Source: Desulfopila aestuarii DSM 18488 (GTDB lineage Bacteria > Desulfobacterota > Desulfobulbia > Desulfobulbales > Desulfocapsaceae). From it: 64,000 nucleotides of DNA. Position numbers and translations under genes: made by a program. Position 1 is the stretch's first letter. Each line of letters opens with the position of its first letter. A model generated the notes under the pieces. It saw only the letters and a program-made list of their open reading frames with translations. It was not told where the DNA came from and did no database searches. The stretch covers positions 1 through 64,000 of the forward strand of contig NZ_FRFE01000014.1 in the NCBI RefSeq assembly GCF_900143695.1, written 5' to 3'. This document shows, in pieces, positions 55,289-64,000 of this stretch.

Positions 55289-56635
55289 TTACTGTGTTTT
55301 CGCCTTCAGGAAACCTGCCAAGTGGGCAGATTCACGCGGACCGACGGTGATGGTCCAGCCCGGAAGCTCTTCCTCGACATCGCCGGCAATCGCTGCTGCA
55401 TAACCGGGGATAACCAGTTCAGTGTGTTTGACCTTGTCCATGATGCCACATTTTTTAACAAACATGCCAACATCGTCGCCGCCGAACTTGCCGGCTGCCC
55501 AAGCGGTAAGAACTGAAAGGCCCTCAGCATCCTTAATAAGCAGCCAGGACGGAACCTTGCTTGCTTCAATCTCACCAGAAACAATAAAGTAGGTAAGTGC
55601 AAAGTTGGTGGTGACCAGTACCGGCGAATTCTCGGTCGGATTACCGATCGGGTAGATACCTTCGGTGACGGTCATCGGCCGCTGAGGATCAGTGAAGATA
55701 TTCAGCCGCTCCAGAAGGAGTGGGAATATGACCTCGGTAGTCAGGTCAGAAAGCACAACGATACCGGCATATTTCGAGACAAACATACCAGCGATAAGTG
55801 CTTCCATATCCGTGTTGGAGGCCATCTCCGACGGGAACACGATGGTCGGGAAACCTACAGAGCGGTTGGTATCTTTCAGAGCTGCTCTTCTGATGGCTAC
55901 CTGATCCTCCAGTGCCTGCTTGAGCTCACGGGTACCGGTGTCGATTACCAGATCCTTAAGTCCCATGCCGGTTAGCTTGGTGGTGAGTGCGATTACACCA
56001 TCAATATCGCCAGCCTTCACTGCCAGAGGGAGATCATTGTCGAGGGCAATTTTGCCCATGGCATCGACATTGGCCTCTGTTGCAGCATACACCAGCGGAC
56101 GCTTGAAACCACAACCTGCTACAGCAGCCTCGATTACGGCCGCATCTTCACTCATCAGGATGAGGTTGAACTCGGAGGTTTCGGCAATCTGCTTGGCCAG
56201 GGCCGCAAAAGCAGCAGCATCACCATTAACGTCCTTCAATGCTACCAGTTCCGGGCGCAGGTTGAAACCGACACGTTCATATTGCAGCGCATTCCACACC
56301 TTCAGCTTAGCCTCAACATCGGCGGCAGCACTATCACTGGCAATGGTGCCGGCAAAGAGCGTCGGGTTAAAGAAAGTCTTCTCATGACGGTACATGACGG
56401 TCTCGCCACCAGTGGTAGCCTTGCGAACGCCTTTTCCCAACACGACCGGACGTATCGGCGGAGCTGATGCTTCGGCCAGTTGGGCCCGGGCATCGTCAGA
56501 TACATACGGGCATGAATCAAGCTCGGCTTTGCCGGAAGCAAGATTCATGGCAAACGCCAGACAGGTGGGCACACCACATTCCTTGCAGTTGGTCTTCGGC
56601 AAGAGTTTGAATATTTGAATACCTGTTAACGCCAT
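55289..56635 (-). CDS. acsC: Corrinoid/iron-sulfur protein large subunit (CODH/ACS gamma)
   Basis: 448 residues, full family length. The N-terminal 4Fe-4S site is C-K-E-C-G-V-P-T-C-L-A-F-A-M, with the fourth Cys in D-S-C-P-Y; the cluster delivers the low-potential electron to cobalt. A central TIM-barrel and a C-terminal cobalamin-binding domain follow (G-E-I-E-A-S-K-V-P, L-V-I-P-G-Y-A-A-A-I-A-G-D-V-E-E-E-L-P-G-W). With AcsD it carries the methyl group from AcsE to AcsB. RBS is AAGGAG. acsB lies 85 bases upstream with a hairpin between. Confidence 0.96.
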   Translation of the reverse strand: MALTGIQIFKLLPKTNCKECGVPTCLAFAMNLASGKAELDSCPYVSDDARAQLAEASAPPIRPVVLGKGVRKATTGGETVMYRHEKTFFNPTLFAGTIASDSAAADVEAKLKVWNALQYERVGFNLRPELVALKDVNGDAAAFAALAKQIAETSEFNLILMSEDAAVIEAAVAGCGFKRPLVYAATEANVDAMGKIALDNDLPLAVKAGDIDGVIALTTKLTGMGLKDLVIDTGTRELKQALEDQVAIRRAALKDTNRSVGFPTIVFPSEMASNTDMEALIAGMFVSKYAGIVVLSDLTTEVIFPLLLERLNIFTDPQRPMTVTEGIYPIGNPTENSPVLVTTNFALTYFIVSGEIEASKVPSWLLIKDAEGLSVLTAWAAGKFGGDDVGMFVKKCGIMDKVKHTELVIPGYAAAIAGDVEEELPGWTITVGPRESAHLAGFLKAKTQ

Positions 56636-56664
56636 TTGTTAGTTCTCCTTATCGATATTTCCAT

Positions 56665-56711
56665 GCCGGCTGCCTGTTAGGGCAGACGTATGCTTTCACG
56701 AAGCAGCCGGC
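56665..56711 (-). other. Stem-loop between acsB and acsC
   Basis: GCCGGCTGC pairs with GCAGCCGGC; an inner CTG-TTAGGG-CAG can extend it. It begins nine bases after the acsB stop and has no T-tract. Confidence 0.75.
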
Positions 56712-56719
56712 GTAGTGAG

Positions 56720-58933
56720 TTATCCAATCAGCGCTTCCATGCTCAATGCTGGATGCCCTTTCTCCTGAAGCCATGGCAAAATTTCTTCTTCCGTGATACC
56801 GACGGTCTCATCGGCAATCAGGTCAGCGAAATTCTTGACACCCATCTCTTCGCCACGCTTATTGAGCCGATCGCGAAGTTCTTCCTTCAGCATTTTGGGC
56901 ATCCATACCATACGAAGCAGACCACCGTCGCCCAGGATGAACTTGCCTTGGGTAATATTGAACTTTGAATGGCCAACAAAACCAGGAGAAGACGCACCAC
57001 CGCCCATAACACCGGCCAGAGTGGTGAACTTCATTCCTGATGGAGTTTCACCTGCATAATCACGGCCAACGGTCATGATACCGTTACAGCTCGGCAGCAT
57101 TGCGGCGATACATTCGCAACAACCACAGGTGGTCATCGGAGCCTGAACCATTGAATAGAAGTTATAGGTGTCGATAGCACCCTTGGAGGCACCCTTGATG
57201 AATTCATCAACACCTTCAAACCGTCCAAGCTTCGCGTCAAGAACTTTTCCTTTCTTAACCGGCTGGTTCGGGCCTGTAGGATTGATCTCAAACGACGCCT
57301 TACAATCCATCCAGTTATACGCGCCACAAAGACCTGTACGCTCAGGGCTGACGGTACATACATGACTCGGAGCGAAAGACTGACAGAGACTGCAGGAGTA
57401 GAAGGTCTCTACGTCCTCATCCGTCATTGTATCGACGCGCTCGTCACGTGTTTTATATTCTGCCCTGGCGCGAGCAGTCAACTTGTCGACGTCATCTTGG
57501 TTGGTAAAGAGTGTAACCTGAACTTTGTCGACAATCTTCTGGAAGTCCTGATGGAATTTCGCATGCAGAACAACGCCGATATCTTTCAGGGTGAAGCCCT
57601 TTTCGACAGCAGCCTTGCTGATACGTACCCAGGAAATATCACGCTGACCGATATGCATGATGCCCTGGATGTAGTTGATCAGATGATGAATCTGACGTTC
57701 CATAATCGGCTCGAAATCCGGCTGGAACTCACGACCGGCGATCTGTACGTAGATACCGAGCGGAAGGGTTTCGCCTTCTTTCATGTCACCGATGTCTTTA
57801 CCGACAACATTGACCTTGCCATCCTCGATCTCACTCATCTCAGCCATTTTGACCAACTCGGTACACTGGGTCTTGCCGCCACCCATCTGACCGAAGAGGT
57901 CACCACCACGTACACGCTCACCTTCGAATGCCGGGCCAAATGCACAAGGAATGTCGATCTCAGTTACATTGATCTTCAGACCGCGAACTTCGACAGACTT
58001 CTGGCAGATCTCGTTGTGCGGTACATTTGCGACAACGTGCTCGTAGGTACAGATACCGGTCGGCAGAATCTCCGGGATATCCGTATCGGCAAGTGTCGGG
58101 AAGCCCCAGTTGACTGCGCCAGCAGCTGCAACAGCCCACTCGGTACCGACATCGCCCAGAGCGTTGACGAAAGCGAAGATACGGTTTTTGTTGTACATCA
58201 ACATCTTGCGATAATCGCCTGGCTGTACACCACCGAAGGCCATTGCGGCCCTGTTAGCGAAACCAAGTGCAAATACTGCCGCAGAGATGTCCGGACCAAA
58301 CGGTACGATACGGGTATTCCAGCCAATCTGCATTCCAGCCTCGAGACACTGCTCGATAGCGGTTTTGCCATTATGGTTGGCCGCGCAGAAGATATAGAGT
58401 GACTTCTTCTGGTAGTCCTCGATGATCATCTTGGCGGTCTCGGCATCAGGTGCAGCGCCGACGATGGCAGCAAAACCCGGAGCAGAACCGTCAACAAACT
58501 CAACACCACGCTTTCTGAGGATGGTGTCATCAGCAGGACCAACCCAGATCTTTCCAGCGTCTACGTCAGGATCTTCCGTAAAGGTATAGTAATCAGGTTG
58601 ATTCAGGATGCGAATCGCCTCTTTGATCTCATAAGCAAAGATACCGGCCATGCCAGCATCAAGCAGAGGTCCGAGATAAGGAAGGTGATTGGCGCCTTTC
58701 AGGTGCGGCGGCAGCAGACCACGTGCAAACTCCAGAGGCTTCTTCAGATCCTCGAGAGTCTCACACTTCATACCGGTCAGAGAATAGATAACCGGCAGAT
58801 AATATGCGGTATTGCCAAAGCCGATCTTGGTGGATGCATCATAGCTTTTGAGGGCTCTTTCCAGCTCTCCCTCAACCTGGGATACGACCTTATAGCCGCC
58901 CTGTATCGCTGCAAATGCTACTAATCTAGACAT
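56720..58933 (-). CDS. acsB: Acetyl-CoA synthase catalytic subunit (CODH/ACS beta/alpha)
   Basis: 737 residues, the normal bacterial length with the full N-terminal CODH-binding domain. A-cluster ligands are C514, C517, C526 and C536 (C-S-L-C-Q-S-F...H-V-C...G-L-C-G-A) for the 4Fe-4S part and C603-G-C605 (T-C-G-C-C) for the two nickels. It joins CO from AcsA, methyl from AcsC and CoA into acetyl-CoA, or reverses this. ATG has GGAGGAAC upstream. It is cotranscribed with acsA (52 bases before) and acsC (after). Confidence 0.97.
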   Translation of the reverse strand: MSRLVAFAAIQGGYKVVSQVEGELERALKSYDASTKIGFGNTAYYLPVIYSLTGMKCETLEDLKKPLEFARGLLPPHLKGANHLPYLGPLLDAGMAGIFAYEIKEAIRILNQPDYYTFTEDPDVDAGKIWVGPADDTILRKRGVEFVDGSAPGFAAIVGAAPDAETAKMIIEDYQKKSLYIFCAANHNGKTAIEQCLEAGMQIGWNTRIVPFGPDISAAVFALGFANRAAMAFGGVQPGDYRKMLMYNKNRIFAFVNALGDVGTEWAVAAAGAVNWGFPTLADTDIPEILPTGICTYEHVVANVPHNEICQKSVEVRGLKINVTEIDIPCAFGPAFEGERVRGGDLFGQMGGGKTQCTELVKMAEMSEIEDGKVNVVGKDIGDMKEGETLPLGIYVQIAGREFQPDFEPIMERQIHHLINYIQGIMHIGQRDISWVRISKAAVEKGFTLKDIGVVLHAKFHQDFQKIVDKVQVTLFTNQDDVDKLTARARAEYKTRDERVDTMTDEDVETFYSCSLCQSFAPSHVCTVSPERTGLCGAYNWMDCKASFEINPTGPNQPVKKGKVLDAKLGRFEGVDEFIKGASKGAIDTYNFYSMVQAPMTTCGCCECIAAMLPSCNGIMTVGRDYAGETPSGMKFTTLAGVMGGGASSPGFVGHSKFNITQGKFILGDGGLLRMVWMPKMLKEELRDRLNKRGEEMGVKNFADLIADETVGITEEEILPWLQEKGHPALSMEALIG

Positions 58934-58985
58934 GCGTTCCTCCTTCTTTTGAGGATAAATTTATCACGTATTCTTCGATCGAATG

Positions 58986-61013
58986 TTAGTCCATTCCAAG
59001 GGCCTGTCTGTCGGCCATATCCATCAACACCCTCTCACGGGCCTTATCGATACCAAGCTCTTTCCGCTTTTTGTCGATATGGGCGATCATCTTGTGAGCA
59101 TGCTTGATCGGATCGGGCTCGCAATCCCATTTGCCGCCATAAATTTTTTCCATGTCTTTATAGAGGTGGTCCCTGAATACCGGAGCGCCATCAACAGGCA
59201 TGTGATAACCGAAAACGGTGTAGACACCGGAGGCAACAAAATATTGCCCGATGGCGATCGCTTTCTCACTCATCCACTCGGGTGCACTACCGGCAGCCGG
59301 AAGATCACAGATGTCGTTGCCGAGACCACCAGCTTTCACGACCTCGGTTGCAGCCAACAGAATACGGCTGTTGTCAACACAGGAACCAAGATGCAGAACC
59401 GGAGGAATACCAACGGTCTCACAGACCTCGGCAAGGCCTGGTCCACAATGAACTGCTGCAGACTCAGGAGTCAGCAGACCATGAATACCGGCGGTAATAG
59501 CAGAACAGCCGGTGGTCAGAACGATAACGTCGTTCTTGATCAGCTCCTTGATGATGGTGATATGCTCTTCGTTGTGCTTGGTTCGGGCATTGTTACAACC
59601 AACAACACCGGCGATACCGCGAATACGACCATTGATGATGTTGTCATTTAAGGTGTAGTAGTCGCCACGGAAGGAGCCGCCAAGATGATAACGGATGGAC
59701 TCGACGCCAAATCCGGCGATCTGCTTCATCTTATGACGTGGAATCATGATATCTGCACCACGATTCTCGAAATTGTCGATAGCAAGTTTCACGATGCGCT
59801 TGGCATCCTGCATGGCGTAGTGCTCGTCAAACTCGATATGAACCACGTTCTCCTGCTCCATCTTGGCCATCGGATGGGTGGTGATCAGTTTGGTGTGGAA
59901 GCACTTGGCAACGTTGGCAAGATTCTGGAAAACACACTGGACGTCAACAACCATTGCCTCGCAAGCACCAGTGATAATTGCCAGTTCCTGCTGCAGGTAG
60001 TTACCTGCGGGCGGTACACCGTGGCGCTGAAGGATCTCGTTGGCGGTACAGCAGATACCACCCAGCTGAATACCTTTGGCTCCTTTCTCTTTGGCGTAAT
60101 CGATCATTTCCTGAGACTGACAGGCGGCAACGATCATCTCGGAAAGCAGCGGCTCGTGGCCATGGACGATGATGTTGACATGATCTTCCTTCATAATGCC
60201 AAGGTTCGCCTCAGACTGCAGAGGAGAAGGTGAACCGAACATAACGTCCTGCAGGTCTGTACCGATCATGGCACCGCCCCAACCATCGGCCAGAGAACAA
60301 CGGGTTCCCTGCTTCATCAGGTTTTTGAAATCCTGATCAACACCCATATGGGTGCGATGCATAATATCAACGACCTCACGATCGATGTTCCGGGGCAGAA
60401 CACCCTGCTCTTTCCATTTGTCCTGCAGTGGCTGCGGGGCTCTCTTAAGATAGGCAAGGGTCGAACCGGTTTTACCCCACTCCGCCATTGCTGCTTCAGC
60501 AACACCGAGGGCGATCTCATCGAGATCACGATCCATCGTCTTGCCATCTACTTCAACAGTTGTAGCTACACCAAAATAAGGGGCAATCTGGATCAGCTTG
60601 GCCGGATCCTTGATCGTGTAATCGTTTGTTTCTTTTCGTGCTACAGCAAGAAATGTCTCGGCAACAGAACGACCATGATCTGAGTGAGCAGCTGCGCCGG
60701 CGGCGATCATTCGAGCAAAGTTACGGGCGGCGATGGTGTTGGCGGTTGCGCCGCACAGGCCTTTGCGGGTGTCCTCGCCTTCGATGCCGTCTTTCGGCAA
60801 CGGCAGACGACAGGGGCCCATTGCGCAGTTCTTACAGCAGATACCCTGCAGGCCAATGGCACAGGGTTTCATGGTAACAGCACGATCAAAAACGGTTTCT
60901 ATCTGGAGTCTTTGCGCTCGACGAATCATCTCCTGGGTTGAGGCTTCAATTGAAGCTTCCATCGGATCTGCAAGCTTAGGAGCTTTCGCGGGTGCTTGTT
61001 TTGCTTCTGCCAT
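58986..61013 (-). CDS. acsA: CO dehydrogenase subunit of the CODH/ACS complex
   Basis: 675 residues, CooS fold. D- and B-cluster ligands are in C-A-I-G-L-Q-G-I-C-C-K-N-C-A-M-G-P-C-R; C-cluster ligands are H in V-H-G-H-E-P and C in G-I-C-C-T, D-V-Q-C-V, V-V-G-C-N-N, T-G-C-S-A and G-S-C-V-D-N. An N-terminal Ala/Lys-rich extension (about 20 residues) precedes the family start. It reduces CO2 to CO for AcsB. RBS is GAGGAGGAAC. It lies between acsD and acsB. Confidence 0.97.
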   Translation of the reverse strand: MAEAKQAPAKAPKLADPMEASIEASTQEMIRRAQRLQIETVFDRAVTMKPCAIGLQGICCKNCAMGPCRLPLPKDGIEGEDTRKGLCGATANTIAARNFARMIAAGAAAHSDHGRSVAETFLAVARKETNDYTIKDPAKLIQIAPYFGVATTVEVDGKTMDRDLDEIALGVAEAAMAEWGKTGSTLAYLKRAPQPLQDKWKEQGVLPRNIDREVVDIMHRTHMGVDQDFKNLMKQGTRCSLADGWGGAMIGTDLQDVMFGSPSPLQSEANLGIMKEDHVNIIVHGHEPLLSEMIVAACQSQEMIDYAKEKGAKGIQLGGICCTANEILQRHGVPPAGNYLQQELAIITGACEAMVVDVQCVFQNLANVAKCFHTKLITTHPMAKMEQENVVHIEFDEHYAMQDAKRIVKLAIDNFENRGADIMIPRHKMKQIAGFGVESIRYHLGGSFRGDYYTLNDNIINGRIRGIAGVVGCNNARTKHNEEHITIIKELIKNDVIVLTTGCSAITAGIHGLLTPESAAVHCGPGLAEVCETVGIPPVLHLGSCVDNSRILLAATEVVKAGGLGNDICDLPAAGSAPEWMSEKAIAIGQYFVASGVYTVFGYHMPVDGAPVFRDHLYKDMEKIYGGKWDCEPDPIKHAHKMIAHIDKKRKELGIDKARERVLMDMADRQALGMD

Positions 61014-61074
61014 TAGAGGTTCCTCCTCAATATTTTCTTAGCGTGAATCGCTTTTCACTGCCACGATGTATCAA

Positions 61075-61104
61075 CCACGAAACGGTCCACCTTACCGTTT
61101 GTGG
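61075..61104 (-). other. Hairpin over the acsD stop codon
   Basis: AAACGGT pairs with ACCGTTT, extended by CCAC/GTGG with a bulge; the TAA stop of acsD lies in the loop and upper stem. No T-tract. Could affect release or downstream translation of acsA. Confidence 0.65.
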
Positions 61105-62645
61105 AATCTGTTCAGCATTTCAATAATTTTTTCCTGAACGGTCATCTGTACGGCAGCCGGAGTAGCTTTTGCGTCGCCAGTGGGTGCGCTTGCCCTGCCA
61201 GCAGCATGTGCTTCGCGCTCTTTTGCGCGTTGTGCCCGAAGAGCGGCTTCTTCAGCATCACGTTGTGCTTTAGCATCGGCAAGGGCTTTTGCTTCGGCTT
61301 CTGCCTTGGCTTTGATATCTGCAGCTGCTTTGGCCTCGGCGTCAGCTTTGGCTTTGGCATCGGCTTGGGCTTTTGCTTCTGCATCAGCTTTTGCTTTGGC
61401 TTCGGCATCTGCTTTGGCTTTTGCTTCTGCCTCGGCTTTTGCTTTGGCTTCTACAGCCGGATCTACAGCAGGTGCTGCAGGAGCTTCAGCTTTGGCTTCC
61501 GCTTTCGGAGCGGCTGGTGCAGCTGCAGCTGGAGCTGCTGCTGGTTTGGCGGCGGCAGGTGCTGCGGCAGCCTCTTTCTTGGCAGGTGCAGCTTTTTTCT
61601 CTTCAGTAATAGTCAGATCAAGTGCCGGGGCCAATGCTGCAAAGTCAACCTTGACATCGGCAAGACGTTTGGTAATGGGAGCGACATCAGCAAGTGAACC
61701 ACCATCAGCCAGAGCAGTAATGTACGCTTTGGTAAGTCGTATGGCCTCAGGATGACGCATGATCAAGATGTTAGCGCCAGTCATCAGATAGGCAACGGCA
61801 CCGACAGCTTCCATCAGAATACCGCGACGCTCCGGATCACCGAGAATCGGAGCCTCTTCTACAGTCTGTTTGGCTTCCTTGCACTTCCAGACCTCGTTTC
61901 CGAGGTTATTGATCATCGGGTACTGCAGTTTCTCATCACCCTGGGTCATAGCGGCCAGAGTCAGGCGCTCCATAACGGAGTAAGTGTACTCAAGACCATA
62001 ACCAAGACCACCTGTGGTAGGATCAACAATGACCCTTTCCATCGGCATTCCAAGGTTTTCAAGCAGAATGTTCACCTGCTTTGCCAGGTTTACATCAATA
62101 GGAGAAGAAGAGATAATGGCATGACCATATCCCATGGCAGCAGCGCCAATACCTTTATAGTTTTTCTCCTCAACAGGACCAAGTACCAGATTGCTTCCTT
62201 CGCAGGCAGCGGCCACAGCCTTCATGACCTCTTCATCCTTCTCAGGATTTGCGCAGCCCCAGACGATCAGCGGCACTTCGATTGTTCCAAGTACGGCTTT
62301 TACCGTCGCAGCCGCCGAATCGGCACTGGCATTTTTATCATTGGGGTCTATCGATTTCAGCTGAAGGACGATTGCATCTGCGCCATATTCATCAACACAT
62401 TTTTTGGCCCAGGCGGCAGGATTATCGAGCACATCAGCAAAAGGAGCAGTAGCCGCTTCCGGCCAATCCTCAGGCTTTATGTCCCAGATTTCCATGGCAA
62501 TGATAGGCTTGTTCGGCATCGCCCCTTCAAATGTATAGAAAGGAAACGATGTTTCACCGCCAACGGTGATCGCTGCGGCCCCCTTGCCAATGGTTATTTC
62601 TCTTATACCACCAGAATAGGATTCCTTCTTGATTTCAAATCCCAC
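61092..62645 (-). CDS. acsD: Corrinoid/iron-sulfur protein small subunit (CODH/ACS delta) with long Ala/Lys tail
   Basis: 517 residues; the conserved AcsD TIM-barrel fills about residues 1-347 (P-F-Y-T-F-E-G-A-M-P-N-K-P, D-P-T-T-G-G-L-G-Y-G-L-E-Y). Residues about 348-500 are a low-complexity tail of Ala, Lys, Glu and Asp, read mostly as repeats such as A-E-A-K-A-K-A-D, and the end is a short amphipathic helix (V-Q-E-K-I-I-E-M-L-N-R-F). Ordinary AcsD proteins stop near residue 310-350. The start is GTG with AAGGAGG upstream. The tail may tether partners or be a flexible linker; the domain assignment itself is safe. Confidence 0.93.
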   Translation of the reverse strand: MGFEIKKESYSGGIREITIGKGAAAITVGGETSFPFYTFEGAMPNKPIIAMEIWDIKPEDWPEAATAPFADVLDNPAAWAKKCVDEYGADAIVLQLKSIDPNDKNASADSAAATVKAVLGTIEVPLIVWGCANPEKDEEVMKAVAAACEGSNLVLGPVEEKNYKGIGAAAMGYGHAIISSSPIDVNLAKQVNILLENLGMPMERVIVDPTTGGLGYGLEYTYSVMERLTLAAMTQGDEKLQYPMINNLGNEVWKCKEAKQTVEEAPILGDPERRGILMEAVGAVAYLMTGANILIMRHPEAIRLTKAYITALADGGSLADVAPITKRLADVKVDFAALAPALDLTITEEKKAAPAKKEAAAAPAAAKPAAAPAAAAPAAPKAEAKAEAPAAPAVDPAVEAKAKAEAEAKAKADAEAKAKADAEAKAQADAKAKADAEAKAAADIKAKAEAEAKALADAKAQRDAEEAALRAQRAKEREAHAAGRASAPTGDAKATPAAVQMTVQEKIIEMLNRFHKR

Positions 62646-62676
62646 TTTTGCCTCCTTAATGGTGAGTTGTTAACTT

Positions 62677-62709
62677 GAAGGTTGTTGTAACCACCCAACC
62701 TCAACCTTC
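62677..62709 (-). other. Stem-loop between RACo and acsD
   Basis: GAAGGTTG pairs with CAACCTTC across a 17-base loop, in the 176-base gap that also holds the acsD ribosome site. No T-tract. Confidence 0.55.
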
Positions 62710-62821
62710 CCTTTTTTCATGACTCAAATTCGAGAGGTACAAACTTCTGCTTCAACTGTGTATTATATCGATTCGACTCTCCTTTTTCTCTTTTGCCCTA
62801 CGGGCGTTAACGAAAACTTTG

Positions 62822-64000
62822 CTACTGTTTCTTTTTAGCCATCATGCGTTCTTTTAATCGCGGAAACTTCTCGATCTCGGTGTGGGGGATAAACATTGCC
62901 GCGATATAGTTATTCATATAGGAAGGCGTTTCCGACAGCTCAAAATTTGTCATACGCCTGGTAACCTCGACCACATCCTTACGAATTGCATTGGTCAAAG
63001 CACTCATCCGCGCCCCAAGCAGCGAACCATTTCCTATATAGGTGACACGTGCAGGGTCTATTTCCGGCAAAAGGCCAAGGGTCATGGCTTTTTCAAGATC
63101 GATATAACTGCCGAAACCACCTGCCAGTATGATCTTCTCGATTGAATCCATGGTCAGGCCGACCTCTTCCAGCAACGTCATGCAACCACTGTAGATGGCG
63201 CCTTTAGCCCTGATCAGATTCTCGATATCCACCTCTGAAAGTGTGATATCCCTGTCGATCTGCGTTTCATCCTTCCATGCAACGACATATTCCCAGATGC
63301 CATTGGTGCTGCGAATCCTTGGGGTGCCTAGATCACGATTGAATCTACCGTTGTTATTGATCAATCCCATTTCGAACATCACGGCCGCCATAGTCAAAAG
63401 ACCTGAGCCACAGATGCCTTTGGGTTGCTCATCGCCAATGGTGAGAATCATCGGCTCAAAGGTCACGGGATCAACAAGGAAATCCTCGATCGCACCTTTT
63501 GCGGCACGCATACCAAATTCAATCCCGCCACCCTCGAATGCCGGCCCGGCAGAACAGGCGGTGCAGGCGAGCCAATCCTTGTTGCCAATGACCAATTCAG
63601 CGTTGGTACCAATATCAAGGAAAAGGGTCAGCTCCTCATTTCTATACATACCACTGCCCATGATACCGGCCACAATATCGCCGCCCACATAACTGGAAAT
63701 CTGCGGAAAGACAAGAGCAATGGTCTGCTCATCCAAATCGATACCTATCGAGGTCGCAACAAAAGGCGGATACAGGGTTGATGCAGGCACATAGGGCGAC
63801 CTTCGCAGATAGCGGGGATCAATTGCCAATAAGAGCTGGGTCATGGTCGTATTGCCGGCGATGGTGATAGTGGAGATATTCTCTTTATCTACACCCGACT
63901 TCTTTACCGCCTTGTTGACCGCCCGGTTAATAGTCTCAACAACCACCTGTTGCAGCGTTTCGAGGCCTCCCGGTTTTTCTGCGTACATGATCCGGCTGAT
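62822..64000 (-). CDS. acsV: RACo-like reductive activator of corrinoid protein (cut by window edge)
   Basis: The frame is open to base 64000, so the start and the N-terminal 2Fe-2S domain are outside. The visible 392 residues are the ASKHA-fold ATPase part: I-A-G-N-T-T-M-T-Q-L-L, D-I-G-T-N-A-E-L-V, C-T-A-C-S-A-G-P-A-F-E-G-G-G, K-G-I-C-G-S-G-L-L and I-L-A-G-G-F-G-S-Y-I. It uses ATP to drive reduction of inactive Co(II) in AcsCD to Co(I). It is upstream of acsD on the same strand. Confidence 0.93.
   Translation of the reverse strand: MSRIMYAEKPGGLETLQQVVVETINRAVNKAVKKSGVDKENISTITIAGNTTMTQLLLAIDPRYLRRSPYVPASTLYPPFVATSIGIDLDEQTIALVFPQISSYVGGDIVAGIMGSGMYRNEELTLFLDIGTNAELVIGNKDWLACTACSAGPAFEGGGIEFGMRAAKGAIEDFLVDPVTFEPMILTIGDEQPKGICGSGLLTMAAVMFEMGLINNNGRFNRDLGTPRIRSTNGIWEYVVAWKDETQIDRDITLSEVDIENLIRAKGAIYSGCMTLLEEVGLTMDSIEKIILAGGFGSYIDLEKAMTLGLLPEIDPARVTYIGNGSLLGARMSALTNAIRKDVVEVTRRMTNFELSETPSYMNNYIAAMFIPHTEIEKFPRLKERMMAKKKQ

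Noticed and set aside
57362-58402. Long plus-strand frame opposite acsB
   Set aside because: It mirrors codon bias of acsB; no domain is seen. The same holds for long antisense frames over hdrA, acsD and yeiH.
58954-58965. GATAAATTTATC as an intercistronic hairpin between acsA and acsB
   Set aside because: It is a palindrome with no room for a loop; only four pairs could form.
61260-61500. CRISPR-like or tandem DNA repeat
   Set aside because: The repetition is coding, degenerate and in frame with the acsD tail; there are no spacers.
61101-61755. Ala-rich and Gly/Phe-rich frames opposite the acsD tail
   Set aside because: They are shadows of the repeat-coding DNA.

Overview
The window reads as chromosome of a strictly anaerobic, Gram-negative bacterium, most likely a sulfur-cycling Desulfobacterota member (Desulfobulbales/Desulfocapsaceae type). 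This is inferred from gene content: a full set of Wood-Ljungdahl carbonyl-branch genes, HdrABC/MvhD-type electron-bifurcation proteins, NfnAB, DUF3786, a CCG-domain selenoprotein, and many Cache/PAS signalling proteins. No rRNA, tRNA or CRISPR array was found, and no dsr/apr/qmo genes lie in the window, so sulfate reduction itself is not shown.

Left part (1-7,050) is accessory and partly decayed: the tail of an IS4-type transposase, a chemoreceptor HAMP relic, a frameshifted tyrosine recombinase, a VOC enzyme divergent from its probable HxlR regulator, an ADP-ribosylglycohydrolase homologue that has lost its usual metal motifs, and a stress-type cluster (ygiD with an internal deletion, DoxX, YceI) divergent from a LysR regulator. 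From 7,170 to 14,040 a YeiH-type exporter operon faces a heme-binding (Tll0287-like) histidine kinase and a sigma-54 response regulator. From 14,370 to 23,230 there are loosely linked genes: secreted serine protease, DUF1499 lipoprotein, chemoreceptor, EamA transporter, DUF3820, a winged-helix-like protein and a diguanylate cyclase.

The metabolic core starts at 23,520. NfnAB (23,521-25,882) and a short cobalamin-independent methionine-synthase-like protein (26,666-27,733) precede a plus-strand operon (29,251-36,797) encoding a fused HdrC-HdrB protein, MetF, a double-length HdrA, MvhD, MetV and a second MetF. This is the methyl-branch methylene-THF reductase wired to a bifurcation module. The HdrCB gene contains an in-frame TGA followed by a SECIS-like hairpin and is almost certainly a selenoprotein. 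A response regulator, an ACT-like protein and a PAS histidine kinase follow. Next come a membrane HdrC-like protein with a c-type heme motif plus an HdrB partner, a CooC ATPase, an HD-like protein, and signalling genes, one of them broken.

The right part is minus-strand. The carbonyl-branch operon runs RACo-acsD-acsA(cooS)-acsB-acsC-acsE (64,000 down to 54,262) and ends in a good terminator. A second CODH module follows (54,028 down to 48,819): a small protein, cooC, cooS, three unknown proteins including DUF3786, and a zinc-ribbon protein. Together the genes make or break acetyl-CoA: MetVF makes methyl-THF, AcsE passes the methyl to the corrinoid protein AcsCD, RACo reactivates the corrinoid, and AcsA/AcsB join CO and methyl on CoA. 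Several intergenic gaps in these minus-strand operons carry near-perfect stem-loops without a U-tract.
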